Assembly: GCA_963833585.1 (NCBI GenBank)
Contig: CAWHYF010000005.1
Coordinates: 310,001-374,000, forward strand
Direction: 5' to 3'
Length of the DNA stretch: 64,000 bases
Origin: Bog-756 sp963833585
GTDB taxonomy: Bacteria; Actinomycetota; Acidimicrobiia; Acidimicrobiales; RAAP-2
In this document: piece by piece, positions 25,095 through 33,081 of the stretch
Layout: the number at the start of each line of letters is the position of its first letter
How positions within the stretch are numbered: the stretch's first letter is position 1
Notes under the pieces: generated by a model
The model's input: the letters and a program-made list of their open reading frames with translations, nothing else
What the model was told of the DNA's origin: nothing
The model's database searches: none
Position numbers and translations under genes: made by a program

Positions 25095-26105
25095 TCAGCG
25101 CTGCTGGAGCCGGACCTCCAACGAGTCCCGGAGGGCGTCGCCCACGTAATTGAAGGCCACCACCACCAACACGATGCAGATGCCGGTCGGGTAGATCTGC
25201 CACCAGTAGCCGCTGGCCGCCGCATCCACCCCGTTGGAGAGCATGGTCCCCCAGTCGGTCTGGGGGGCCGGGACACCGAGCCCGAGGAACCCGAGGGCCG
25301 CCAGCAACAGGATCGAGTCGGCGATCTGGAAGGTGGCGAAGACCACGATGGTGCCGACGGAGTTCGGGATGATGTGGCGGCCGATGATCCGCTTCCGGCT
25401 TCCCCCCATCACCCGGACCGCCTGGACGTACTCGCGGTTGCGCAGGGACAGGGTCTCGCCGCGGATCAGCCGGGCCGGTATCAGCCAACTCACGAAGGCG
25501 ATGACCAAGATCAGCAGCACCTCGGACTGGTGGTAGATGGTGACCAGGGCGATGAGCAGGAACAGCACCGGAATCGAGAGGAACACGTCGACCACCCGCA
25601 TCAGCAGGGAGTCCAGCCAATTGCCGAAGAAACCGGAGACTGCGCCGTAGAGCGTGCCGAAGATGGTGGCCACCAGGGCCGAGGCGAACCCGACGATGAG
25701 CGAGGCCTGCCCTCCGAACATCAACCGCCCGAGCATGTCGTAACCGGTCTGGTCGGTGCCCAGGGGGTGCCCATTCCCGGGAGGGGCGTTGGACGTCGAG
25801 TTTTGGAGCACCAATTGGGCGTTGGTCTGGTTGGTCGGATAGAGGTGCGGTCCGACGAAACAGAACAGGACCATGAAGATGATCACCCCGATCCCGGCCA
25901 CGGCCAACTTGTTCTCCACGAAGACGGTGCTCATCTGCCGGAACACGCCGCCGGTGGTGCGGGATTCGCCACCCTCCGGGGCGAGCGCGTCCCGCTCGAT
26001 GAATTCGCCCGCCGTCATGGTCGGGCCGCCGCCGACGGGTAGCGGGACCTGGCCCTCGTCATCGTTGAACACCGGGTCGAGCTCGAAGTCCTCGGGTTCG
26101 GTCAT
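25095..26105 (-). CDS. Peptide-type ABC transporter permease (DppC/OppC)
   Basis: A 336-aa permease. A hydrophilic N-terminal tail of about 65 residues precedes the first membrane helix (VAGIGVIIFMVLFCFVG). GTDQTGYDMLGRLMFGGQ and the EAA loop (VRVMGGSRKRIIGRHIIPNS) are typical of DppC. Five to six membrane helices are seen. It starts one base after the DppB stop, so the two subunits are translationally coupled. Confidence 0.93.
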   Translation of the reverse strand: MTEPEDFELDPVFNDDEGQVPLPVGGGPTMTAGEFIERDALAPEGGESRTTGGVFRQMSTVFVENKLAVAGIGVIIFMVLFCFVGPHLYPTNQTNAQLVLQNSTSNAPPGNGHPLGTDQTGYDMLGRLMFGGQASLIVGFASALVATIFGTLYGAVSGFFGNWLDSLLMRVVDVFLSIPVLFLLIALVTIYHQSEVLLILVIAFVSWLIPARLIRGETLSLRNREYVQAVRVMGGSRKRIIGRHIIPNSVGTIVVFATFQIADSILLLAALGFLGLGVPAPQTDWGTMLSNGVDAAASGYWWQIYPTGICIVLVVVAFNYVGDALRDSLEVRLQQR

Positions 26106-26106
26106 C

Positions 26107-27063
26107 TCAGTCCCCTCCCAGTCGGATCCGAGGATCGGCCACGGCGTAGAGGATGTCAGCCAGCAGCGATCCGATCACGGTGGCCACCGTGATCACCAGC
26201 GTCGTCCCGAGCACGGTGGGTATGTCGGTGTTGAAGGCCGCCTGCACGGTGAGCAGCCCCATCCCCGGGTAGTTGAACACGGTCTCGACGATCAGGGCGC
26301 CGCTCACGATGGCCGGGAGGGACAGACCGAGCAGGGTGAGGATGGGGATCAGGGCGTTGCGCAGCGCGTGGCCGTAGAGGACCCGACGATTGGAGGCTCC
26401 CTTGGCCCGGGCCGTGCGGATGAAGTCCTCCGCCATGGCGTCCATCATCGACGAACGCATGTACCGGCTGAACGAGGCGATGGTGGTGGCGGCCAGGGTG
26501 ACCACCGGAAGGACGAAGGCGCGGGGATCGGTGAAGACCGCCCAGGCCGAGGCGTCGGAAGGCGGGGAGACCGGGAACCAGTGGAGATCGAACGAGAACC
26601 AGATGATCAGAAGGGTCCCGAGCAGGAAGTCCGGCATGGCGTAGAAGAAGAACGAGCTGCTGGTCACGACGTAGTCGATCGGTTTGTTCCGGCGGACCAC
26701 CTGGAGGATCCCGAGAGGGATGGCAATGACCAGGGAAAGAAGGACCGACGCACCGACCAGGGTCAGGGTCTTGGGCAGACGCTGCCCGATCACCTCACGG
26801 ACCCCCTGGTTGTATTTGTAGGAGTAGCCCAGGTTCAGGTGGACGACGATTCCTTCGATGTACTGCCAGAACTGGTCCCAGATGGGCAGGTTGAGACCGT
26901 TCACCTGATTGAAGTGGGCGATGCCCGCCGAGGTGGCCTTGGTGCCGAGAACAGCCTTGGCTTCACCGCCGGGGATCAGGCGGGCCAGGAAGAAGGTGAT
27001 CAGGATCACCCCGACGATGACGATCAACGCCTGGCCGGTGCGACGGAGGAGGAACCTGGTCAT
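26107..27063 (-). CDS. Peptide-type ABC transporter permease (DppB/OppB)
   Basis: A 318-aa permease starting MTRFLLRRTGQALIVIVGVI with the family LIPGG motif and the EAA loop TARAKGASNRRVLYGHALRNA. Six membrane segments are apparent. It follows the binding-protein gene after 134 bp that contain a very stable hairpin, and is coupled to dppC. Confidence 0.93.
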   Translation of the reverse strand: MTRFLLRRTGQALIVIVGVILITFFLARLIPGGEAKAVLGTKATSAGIAHFNQVNGLNLPIWDQFWQYIEGIVVHLNLGYSYKYNQGVREVIGQRLPKTLTLVGASVLLSLVIAIPLGILQVVRRNKPIDYVVTSSSFFFYAMPDFLLGTLLIIWFSFDLHWFPVSPPSDASAWAVFTDPRAFVLPVVTLAATTIASFSRYMRSSMMDAMAEDFIRTARAKGASNRRVLYGHALRNALIPILTLLGLSLPAIVSGALIVETVFNYPGMGLLTVQAAFNTDIPTVLGTTLVITVATVIGSLLADILYAVADPRIRLGGD

Positions 27064-27102
27064 CGGCAGGGAACCCCACGACGCCGGCCGGATGAGGACC
27101 GA

Positions 27103-27137
27103 CTCCCGGCACCGGACCGCCGGTCCGGTGCCGGGAG
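27103..27137 (-). terminator. 16-bp perfect stem-loop between binding-protein and permease genes
   Basis: CTCCCGGCACCGGACC pairs perfectly with GGTCCGGTGCCGGGAG around a 3-nt loop. It lies between the binding-protein stop (27198) and the dppB start (27063). Such a structure can stop part of the transcripts or protect the upstream mRNA end, giving more binding protein than permease. No T-tract follows, so retention of mRNA is as likely as termination. Confidence 0.6.
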
Positions 27138-27197
27138 CTCAACGTCCACTACGTCTCCGTGCCCCGACTCGATCACGTCGAGGCCCGCCCCGGGCGG

Positions 27198-29084
27198 CTA
27201 GAACCTCCAGGATTCCGGTGTGATGGCCTGCAGCGGATTCTGCGGGGTCGCCCCCGTGAGGTTCTTCTGGATCTCGCTGATCGGGTTACCGGCGTTGGGT
27301 TGGTTGACGCCCGGTAGCTGCTCGGCCAGGTAGTTCTCGTACTGGGTCAACGGGACCTGGGTGGTGTTGGTGGCCAGGATGTTGGCGTCGTTGGTCGGGT
27401 CCGAGTAGCTGCCCGAGTTCGAGCCGGCCCCGGTCTGGAAGATCGACTCCCCCGTGGGGTAGTAGTCCGGCGCGAAGATCCATCCGGCGCCCCAGTTCTC
27501 CAACTCCCACGAACATCCCTTGGATCCGGCCGTACAGGGGATGGCATTGCCGATCACCGTGTTGAAGGAGGCCTGCGACAGGCTCATGTTGATCCCGGCC
27601 TGGCTCCACGACGACTTCTCGGCCGTCATCAACTGGTCCGTGGCCGCGGTGCCGGATGCGTACTGCAGGTTGAAGGCCAGCTTGGCCCCGGCCGGGATCC
27701 CCGCCCCGCATTGGCTCGCCCCGGTGCCCGGCGATTGGCAGGTGCTGGTTCCGTTCGGCACCACTTTCCAACCGTGGTCCTTCAGCAGTGAGACGGCTTT
27801 GGTGGGGTTGTAGGGATACGGGTTGTTCTGGACCTCTTGCGACACGAAGGCGTTGGGCGGCTGCGAGGGCACCGGTCCGTAGGTCCCGACGCCGTAGCCC
27901 TTGTAGATCTTCTTGTTGTACAGCGGCTGGTCCACCAGTAGCTGGACCGCCTGGCGGAAGTAGAGCTGCTTGAAGATGGCACCGGCGTGACCACCGTCAC
28001 CGGTGGAGTTGAAGTTGTAGGGGAAGTAGTTGATGGACCATCCGTACAACGGGGCCAGGGTGAAGTTCGACAGCCGCGGATTGTTGGGACCGGGCTTCAG
28101 GGCGTTGTTGGTCGACTGGGTGATGTCCTGGAACGGAAGGTAACCCACATTGACCTTGCCTCCCACCAGGGCGTTGAACTCGGCCGAGTCCGAGGTGAAG
28201 GGCAGCTCCACGAACTTCTTGAGGGTGGGCTTGACCGGGCCCGAGTAGGTGGGGTTCGGCACGAAGGTGACGTTGCCCGAGGCGTTGAAGCTCGACAGCT
28301 TCCAGGGTCCGTCGACCACCTTCCAGATCGGGCTGGTGGCGTACGTGGACAGGGAGTTGTTGGCCGCCTTCGGATTGGAGGGGTCGTAGCCGGCCTGCTT
28401 GGACAAGAAGGTGTAGACCGCCTTGCACTGGGTGTCGGCGCTGCCGTAGGGAGCGGCCGCACAGCCCCCCGAGTTGGCCGCGCCGCCCTTGGAGGTGATG
28501 TCCCAGGCGTTCGGCATCGGGGTGATCTGAGACAGCTCGTTGTAGGTGAACCAGTAGTTGTTGACCGGGCCGGTGAGAGTGAAGGTCAGCTGCTCAGGGT
28601 TGTTGACGACGATCGATTTGACGTCGTCGGGGAGAGCACCCGCCGAGTAGCCGGCCCAGTTGGCCTTCTCGGCGTGGAGCATGTTCATCCAGAACATGAC
28701 GTTCTCGGCGGTGACGGTCTCACCGTTCGACCACTTGTAATTGTTGAGGTCGACGGTGACCGTGTCGCCGCTCGACGAATAGGTCGGAGCGGCGGCGAGC
28801 GACAGTGACAAGTTCAGATTGGGGGTCGCCCCCTCGCCGAACCAGTAGAGCGGCCGGTACATGAGGTACTGGAACTGCTCGCTGTTGTAGACGCTGAAGA
28901 AGGCCAGGCCCATGAAGGGGAAGATGTAGTTGGGGGGCGCCTGGGGCTGTTCGGCGAACGTGGCCGTGGTCGGCGTACTGGCACCACTCTTGGCGGTCGG
29001 AGCCAGGGCCAGCAGTCCCAGGGTGAGCGCCATCGCCAGCAGGATCGCCGTGAGCGCCCGTCCAACTATTCCGGTGTTCTTCAT
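27198..29084 (-). CDS. ABC transporter family 5 (peptide) substrate-binding protein
   Basis: A 628-aa extracellular binding protein. A basic start (MKNTGIVGR) is followed by a hydrophobic signal sequence (ALTAILLAMALTLGLLALA). There is no lipobox cysteine near residue 35, so it appears to be secreted rather than lipid-anchored. The mature part has SBP_bac_5 features such as YKWSNGETVTAENVMFWMNM and FRQAVQLLVDQPLYNKKIYK. AGGTGG precedes the ATG at 29084. It heads the dppBC transcript. The ligand (peptide or other) is not determined. Confidence 0.9.
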   Translation of the reverse strand: MKNTGIVGRALTAILLAMALTLGLLALAPTAKSGASTPTTATFAEQPQAPPNYIFPFMGLAFFSVYNSEQFQYLMYRPLYWFGEGATPNLNLSLSLAAAPTYSSSGDTVTVDLNNYKWSNGETVTAENVMFWMNMLHAEKANWAGYSAGALPDDVKSIVVNNPEQLTFTLTGPVNNYWFTYNELSQITPMPNAWDITSKGGAANSGGCAAAPYGSADTQCKAVYTFLSKQAGYDPSNPKAANNSLSTYATSPIWKVVDGPWKLSSFNASGNVTFVPNPTYSGPVKPTLKKFVELPFTSDSAEFNALVGGKVNVGYLPFQDITQSTNNALKPGPNNPRLSNFTLAPLYGWSINYFPYNFNSTGDGGHAGAIFKQLYFRQAVQLLVDQPLYNKKIYKGYGVGTYGPVPSQPPNAFVSQEVQNNPYPYNPTKAVSLLKDHGWKVVPNGTSTCQSPGTGASQCGAGIPAGAKLAFNLQYASGTAATDQLMTAEKSSWSQAGINMSLSQASFNTVIGNAIPCTAGSKGCSWELENWGAGWIFAPDYYPTGESIFQTGAGSNSGSYSDPTNDANILATNTTQVPLTQYENYLAEQLPGVNQPNAGNPISEIQKNLTGATPQNPLQAITPESWRF

Positions 29085-29364
29085 GGATCCACCTGTCTCC
29101 CTTGGCGGCTGCGCCGCTTTCTCCCACTGGTATTCCACCGGGTGCGGCGGTGGCCGCAACAGGTACTACCCAGTAGGCAGCAACCGTAACGCAGTTGTCA
29201 TGAACGCGCACTCACCGGGACCTCGGCCGGCCCGGCGATCGGCCGTTCATCCGGTCGATCCGCGGCGGAATTCGCATCCACGTTCGGCGTAGGGGGCTTT
29301 CCGAGCATTCCGGCCGGATCGTCGCCGCAGGTGGGCCGGCTCGGGGTACTCCCGGCTGGGGTCT

Positions 29365-30159
29365 TCAGGGCGACGGAGATCGGGACAGCCCGATCTGGCC
29401 CTCGGCGTCACGGAAACCCACCGATCGGTAGAGCTCGGCAGCCGGGCCCCCTGCTTCCGCCACGATCACCAGGATCCGGGCGCCCAACTCCGAAAGGCCG
29501 AACTCCCCGGCCTGCACCAGCAGATCTCCGGCCAGACCGCGTCGGCGCCGGTCGGCCCGGGTGGCTACGTTCTGGAACCGGGCCACCCGCCCGCCATCTG
29601 AGACGATGCCGACCATGGAGCACAGTCGATCATCGGAGAACGCTCCGAAGTAGGCGCCGTGGCCCGCCTCGACCAGCCAGCGCGCTTCGTCGGTACTCCG
29701 TTCCAGGAAGCACCCGTGATCCGCGGGGAGCGGCCCGTCGTCGCGGCTCACATCGAGACGAAGGTCGAGGACCTGGTTCCAGTCCTCGTCGGAGCCGAGC
29801 TCCCGCAGGATATGCCCCTCGCTCGACGGACGGGCCCGACGGAGGCTCTGGGTGCTCAGCACCACGTCCCGTTCGACCTCGAGGCCGGTGGACGCCACGT
29901 GGAAGTCGGTGAGTCCCGTGGTGCCATCGACTCCGAGGGCGACGTAGGTGGCATCGGGGAACTCGCCGACGAACACCCGGATCCAGTCTTCGATCTCGTC
30001 CTCGGCGGGCACCGACCGGAAGAGAAGGAAGTTGCCCCAGTGGAACAACGGATTGTGGGGCGACCGCACCACGAGGTACCGCTCGCGGTCGGTGATCGAC
30101 GAGCCGGCCAACCGCCGGACCATCAGATCCGTTCGATAGCCGAGCGATTGGACGTCCAT
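29365..30159 (-). CDS. GNAT family N-acetyltransferase
   Basis: A 264-aa protein. The C-terminal half is a GNAT domain with the acetyl-CoA loop TRADRRRRGLAGDLLVQAG and the end motif AAELYRSVGFRDAE. The N-terminal half looks like a degenerate second domain (YLVVRSPHNPLFHWGNFLLF), as in two-domain GNATs. It is transcribed alone. The substrate is unknown. Confidence 0.85.
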   Translation of the reverse strand: MDVQSLGYRTDLMVRRLAGSSITDRERYLVVRSPHNPLFHWGNFLLFRSVPAEDEIEDWIRVFVGEFPDATYVALGVDGTTGLTDFHVASTGLEVERDVVLSTQSLRRARPSSEGHILRELGSDEDWNQVLDLRLDVSRDDGPLPADHGCFLERSTDEARWLVEAGHGAYFGAFSDDRLCSMVGIVSDGGRVARFQNVATRADRRRRGLAGDLLVQAGEFGLSELGARILVIVAEAGGPAAELYRSVGFRDAEGQIGLSRSPSP

Positions 30160-30274
30160 CGGCGGAATCTACTCTCGACTCGCCGGTCGGCGTGGCGTGG
30201 CGCACGGGCTTCGGTGCCACCGCTCCGGGACCTAAGGTCCTGCCCGCCGATGGCGTAGGTGCTCCCCTTCCTGA

Positions 30275-30478
30275 TGGTGCTCGGGCTCATCCGAGGGCCG
30301 CTACATCGACTGGCTCACCATCACCGACAACGCCCGGAGCGTGGTCGACGACGTGGCCCGTATCCGGTCCTATCCCTTGGTCCCCGGGCGCATTCCAATC
30401 TACGGCTACCTCTACGACGTGGCCACAGGTCGCCTGGTGGAGGTACCCGAGGCAACCAAGGCCGGTCTCCCGGTCTGA
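30275..30478 (+). pseudogene. C-terminal fragment of a beta-carbonic anhydrase
   Basis: In this frame about 64 codons end at TGA 30476-30478 and read like the C-terminus of actinobacterial beta-carbonic anhydrases: SVVDDVARIRSYPLVPGRIP followed by IYGYLYDVATGRLVEVPEAT. An in-frame TGA lies at 30272-30274 and no start codon or zinc-binding N-terminal part (CMDAR, HxxC) is present upstream. It is therefore a 5-prime-truncated remnant between the GNAT and amidase genes. The match is from memory of the family and was not searched. Confidence 0.65.
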
Positions 30479-30500
30479 ACGAGGACCGGGACGTCCCCCT

Positions 30501-31469
30501 TCAGCCCGAGGTGGACGCCGAAGGGCCGGATCCGGGTGCCAGGTACTGCTCGACGGCGGTGGCGATGCCGCGGGCGATGACCTGCTGCCCGAGCGGGCTG
30601 TCGGCGATCGAGCCCTCATAGGGATCGGTGAGGTAGAGCGGCTCCACGACCGTGCCGGGCATCTGGCTGGGTGTGGAGAAGAAGCCAGGCGACGCCGGGC
30701 CCAGGAGCAGCAGGTGGTGGTAGGCCGCGGCATGGCCGGCGATGCCACCCTCGTCGGCACGGCCCACGAACGACCCGAGGCTCCCGTCGGTCTGCACCCC
30801 GTCGTCCGGTATGGCCCAGCCCTGGGCGTCCATGGCGGCCACCACGTCCCGCTGCACGAGTGTGGCCAGTCGCCGGTTTGCCGCCCCGAAGGGGCGGGCG
30901 GCGTCATAGGCGGTGAGGCTGCCGGCGTTGGCCGCCGAGGCACCCGCGTCGTAGTAGATACCCACCAGCACGTTGGCACCGGCGTCGTTGGCGCACACGT
31001 CACGGGCCGCCACGTCGTCGTGGGCACCGGTCAGGGTGAGGGCGTCCCCGGAGACGTCGGAGGGACCCAGCCGAAGGACGGTAGCCTCCGTCGTGCGGGA
31101 GACGGCCACTCGGAACCCGTCGTCCCGCAGCAGGCTCATCACGCCGAGTTCCACCGGCAGGGTCAACTCGCCCTCCTCGGTGGTGCGACCGGTCTGGGTG
31201 GTGCCCACACCGCCGGGATCGATGCCGCCGTGGCCGGCGTCGAGGAAGACGGTCAGATGGCGGTCCCCGGAGGTCGGGGCGAAGGCCTGGCACGAGCCGT
31301 CCGCGAACATGGTGGCGTCGAGGGGCTCGCCCGAGGTAGCGGGGGCCGACACCCGCTCCGCGGCCACCGCCACCGTGATCACCGCGGCCAACAGTCCCAG
31401 GCCCGCCGCGAGCCGGCGCCGGCGGACGGCCGTTCGTCTCTGCCCCCTGTCCTTCCGACGACGGTTCAT
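30501..31469 (-). CDS. N-acetylmuramoyl-L-alanine amidase (Amidase_3)
   Basis: A 322-aa cell-wall amidase. A basic N-terminus (RRRKDRGQRRTAVRRRR) and one hydrophobic segment form a signal anchor. The catalytic domain begins VFLDAGHGGIDPGG, with the zinc His, followed by Glu in TTEEGELTL. A second zinc His is expected in the middle; there the usual SIHaN-type motif reads LVGIYYDAG, so that histidine appears to be replaced. If so, activity may be altered. It is divergent from the LpdA-like reductase. Confidence 0.78.
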   Translation of the reverse strand: MNRRRKDRGQRRTAVRRRRLAAGLGLLAAVITVAVAAERVSAPATSGEPLDATMFADGSCQAFAPTSGDRHLTVFLDAGHGGIDPGGVGTTQTGRTTEEGELTLPVELGVMSLLRDDGFRVAVSRTTEATVLRLGPSDVSGDALTLTGAHDDVAARDVCANDAGANVLVGIYYDAGASAANAGSLTAYDAARPFGAANRRLATLVQRDVVAAMDAQGWAIPDDGVQTDGSLGSFVGRADEGGIAGHAAAYHHLLLLGPASPGFFSTPSQMPGTVVEPLYLTDPYEGSIADSPLGQQVIARGIATAVEQYLAPGSGPSASTSG

Positions 31470-31684
31470 GGTCAGCTGACGATTCTGTTCGGTTGCCCCG
31501 TGGATCGGGCCTGGGCAGGGGTGGGCGGCAACAGGCCCGGGGACGTGGGCCTCGGGGCGGCGCACCGGCGATGGTACCGACGCCGTTGCCCGAAGTGGTG
31601 GCGCCCGGTCCGGATCGGAGGGCCGGGCACCGGCCGGTGATCCCGCCCCTTCGGAACCGGGACCATGGGCTCTACCCTGGTTGG

Positions 31685-33040
31685 ATGCGGTTCGTGATCA
31701 TCGGAGGCGGGCCGGCGGGCAACCAGGCGGCCACCCACGCCGCCCGATTGGGCGTGGACGTCACCCTCATCGAGCGGGATGTGGTGGGGGGAGCCGCCAA
31801 CCTCTGGGACTGCATCCCGTCCAAAGCGATGATTGCCACCGGTGGGGCCATGTCCTACCTCCGGCGAATCGCCGGCATGGGGGTGGTGGGTGCGGGTGGG
31901 TCGGTCGACCTCGAGCTGCTCCGGGACCGGATCACCACGATCGTCGAGCACCTCGAACAGACCAACGAGCAGATCCTGCGAAGCCAGCAGGTGACGGTGG
32001 TGCGCGGCTCGGGCCGCCTGGTCGACGCTCACACCGTCGTGGCCGACACCGCGGCGGGTCCGGTCACCTTCGAGGCCGATGCCGTGCTGCTCAGCACCGG
32101 GAGCCGGCCCCGCATCCCATCCTGGGCCGATCTGGGCGGGGACCGCCTCCTGACCACCCGCGACGCCTATCCACCCAACGTCCTTCCGGAGCACCTGGTG
32201 GTGATCGGGTCGGGGGTCACCGGCGTGGAGTTCGTCCACATGTTCGCCTCCCTCGGCTGCGAGGTCACCCTGATCGTGAGCCGACAACAGGTGCTCCCTC
32301 AGAAGGACCCGGAGGTGGCCGCGGTCCTGGAAACGGACTTCACCCGGCGTGGAGTCCACCTCCTGAAGGGCGCCCGGGCCACCGGGGTGGATCAGGGCGC
32401 CCGGGGGGTGGTGGTGCGGTGCGACGACGGGCGGGTGGTGCACGGGACGCACGCCCTCCTGGCCATCGGGTCGGTGCCCAACTCGGAGGGCCTGGGCCTG
32501 GAGCCGGCCGGGGTGGATGTGGCCGAGACCGGTTACCTCCCGATCAACCGACATTGTCAGACCAATGTGCCGCACATCTTCGCCGCCGGCGACGTGTCCG
32601 GAAAGCTCCCGCTGTCGTCAGTGGCAGCCATGCAGGGCCGCAAGGTGGCCGAGTACGTGGTGGGTGGTCACACCGTGTCCCACCGGCATCCGAACTACGA
32701 CAGTGCCCCGGCGGCCATCTTCACCGAGCCGGAGATCGCCGACGTGGGCCTGGCCGAGGCCGACGCCTTCGCCGAGGGGCGCAAGATCCGGGTGACCAAG
32801 GTCCCCTTCGCCGCCAGCGCCCGGGCCCTGATCGACAACGACGTCCGCGGCTTCGTGAAGATCATCACCGATCCCGCCACCGGCATCGTGTTGGGAGGGT
32901 CGATCGTGGGTCAAAACGCCTCCGAGCTCATCTCCGTGCTGGCGGTGGCGGTCACCGGCGGCCTGGGTGTCAACGACATCGTGGAGTCCATGCTGGTGCA
33001 CCCCACGCTGGCCGAGGCCTTGGCCGAGGCGGCCGAGTAA
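31685..33040 (+). CDS. lpdA: LpdA-like NAD(P)H:quinone-type flavoprotein reductase
   Basis: A 451-aa flavoprotein of the dihydrolipoamide dehydrogenase family. FAD loop IIGGGPAG, NAD loop VVIGSGVTGVEF, second FAD motif IFAAGDVSG and the dimerisation domain are complete. The redox motif reads GGAANLWDCIPSK: C43 is kept but the partner position (residue 38) is Ala. Mycobacterium LpdA (Rv3303c) has the same loss and acts on quinones rather than lipoamide, so a quinone reductase is more likely than an E3 subunit. The ATG at 31685 starts directly at the FAD fold. Confidence 0.85.
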   Translation: MRFVIIGGGPAGNQAATHAARLGVDVTLIERDVVGGAANLWDCIPSKAMIATGGAMSYLRRIAGMGVVGAGGSVDLELLRDRITTIVEHLEQTNEQILRSQQVTVVRGSGRLVDAHTVVADTAAGPVTFEADAVLLSTGSRPRIPSWADLGGDRLLTTRDAYPPNVLPEHLVVIGSGVTGVEFVHMFASLGCEVTLIVSRQQVLPQKDPEVAAVLETDFTRRGVHLLKGARATGVDQGARGVVVRCDDGRVVHGTHALLAIGSVPNSEGLGLEPAGVDVAETGYLPINRHCQTNVPHIFAAGDVSGKLPLSSVAAMQGRKVAEYVVGGHTVSHRHPNYDSAPAAIFTEPEIADVGLAEADAFAEGRKIRVTKVPFAASARALIDNDVRGFVKIITDPATGIVLGGSIVGQNASELISVLAVAVTGGLGVNDIVESMLVHPTLAEALAEAAE

Positions 33041-33081
33041 CGGTCATCATCTCCCGCCAGTTGGCCGGATAGGGTGACCTG

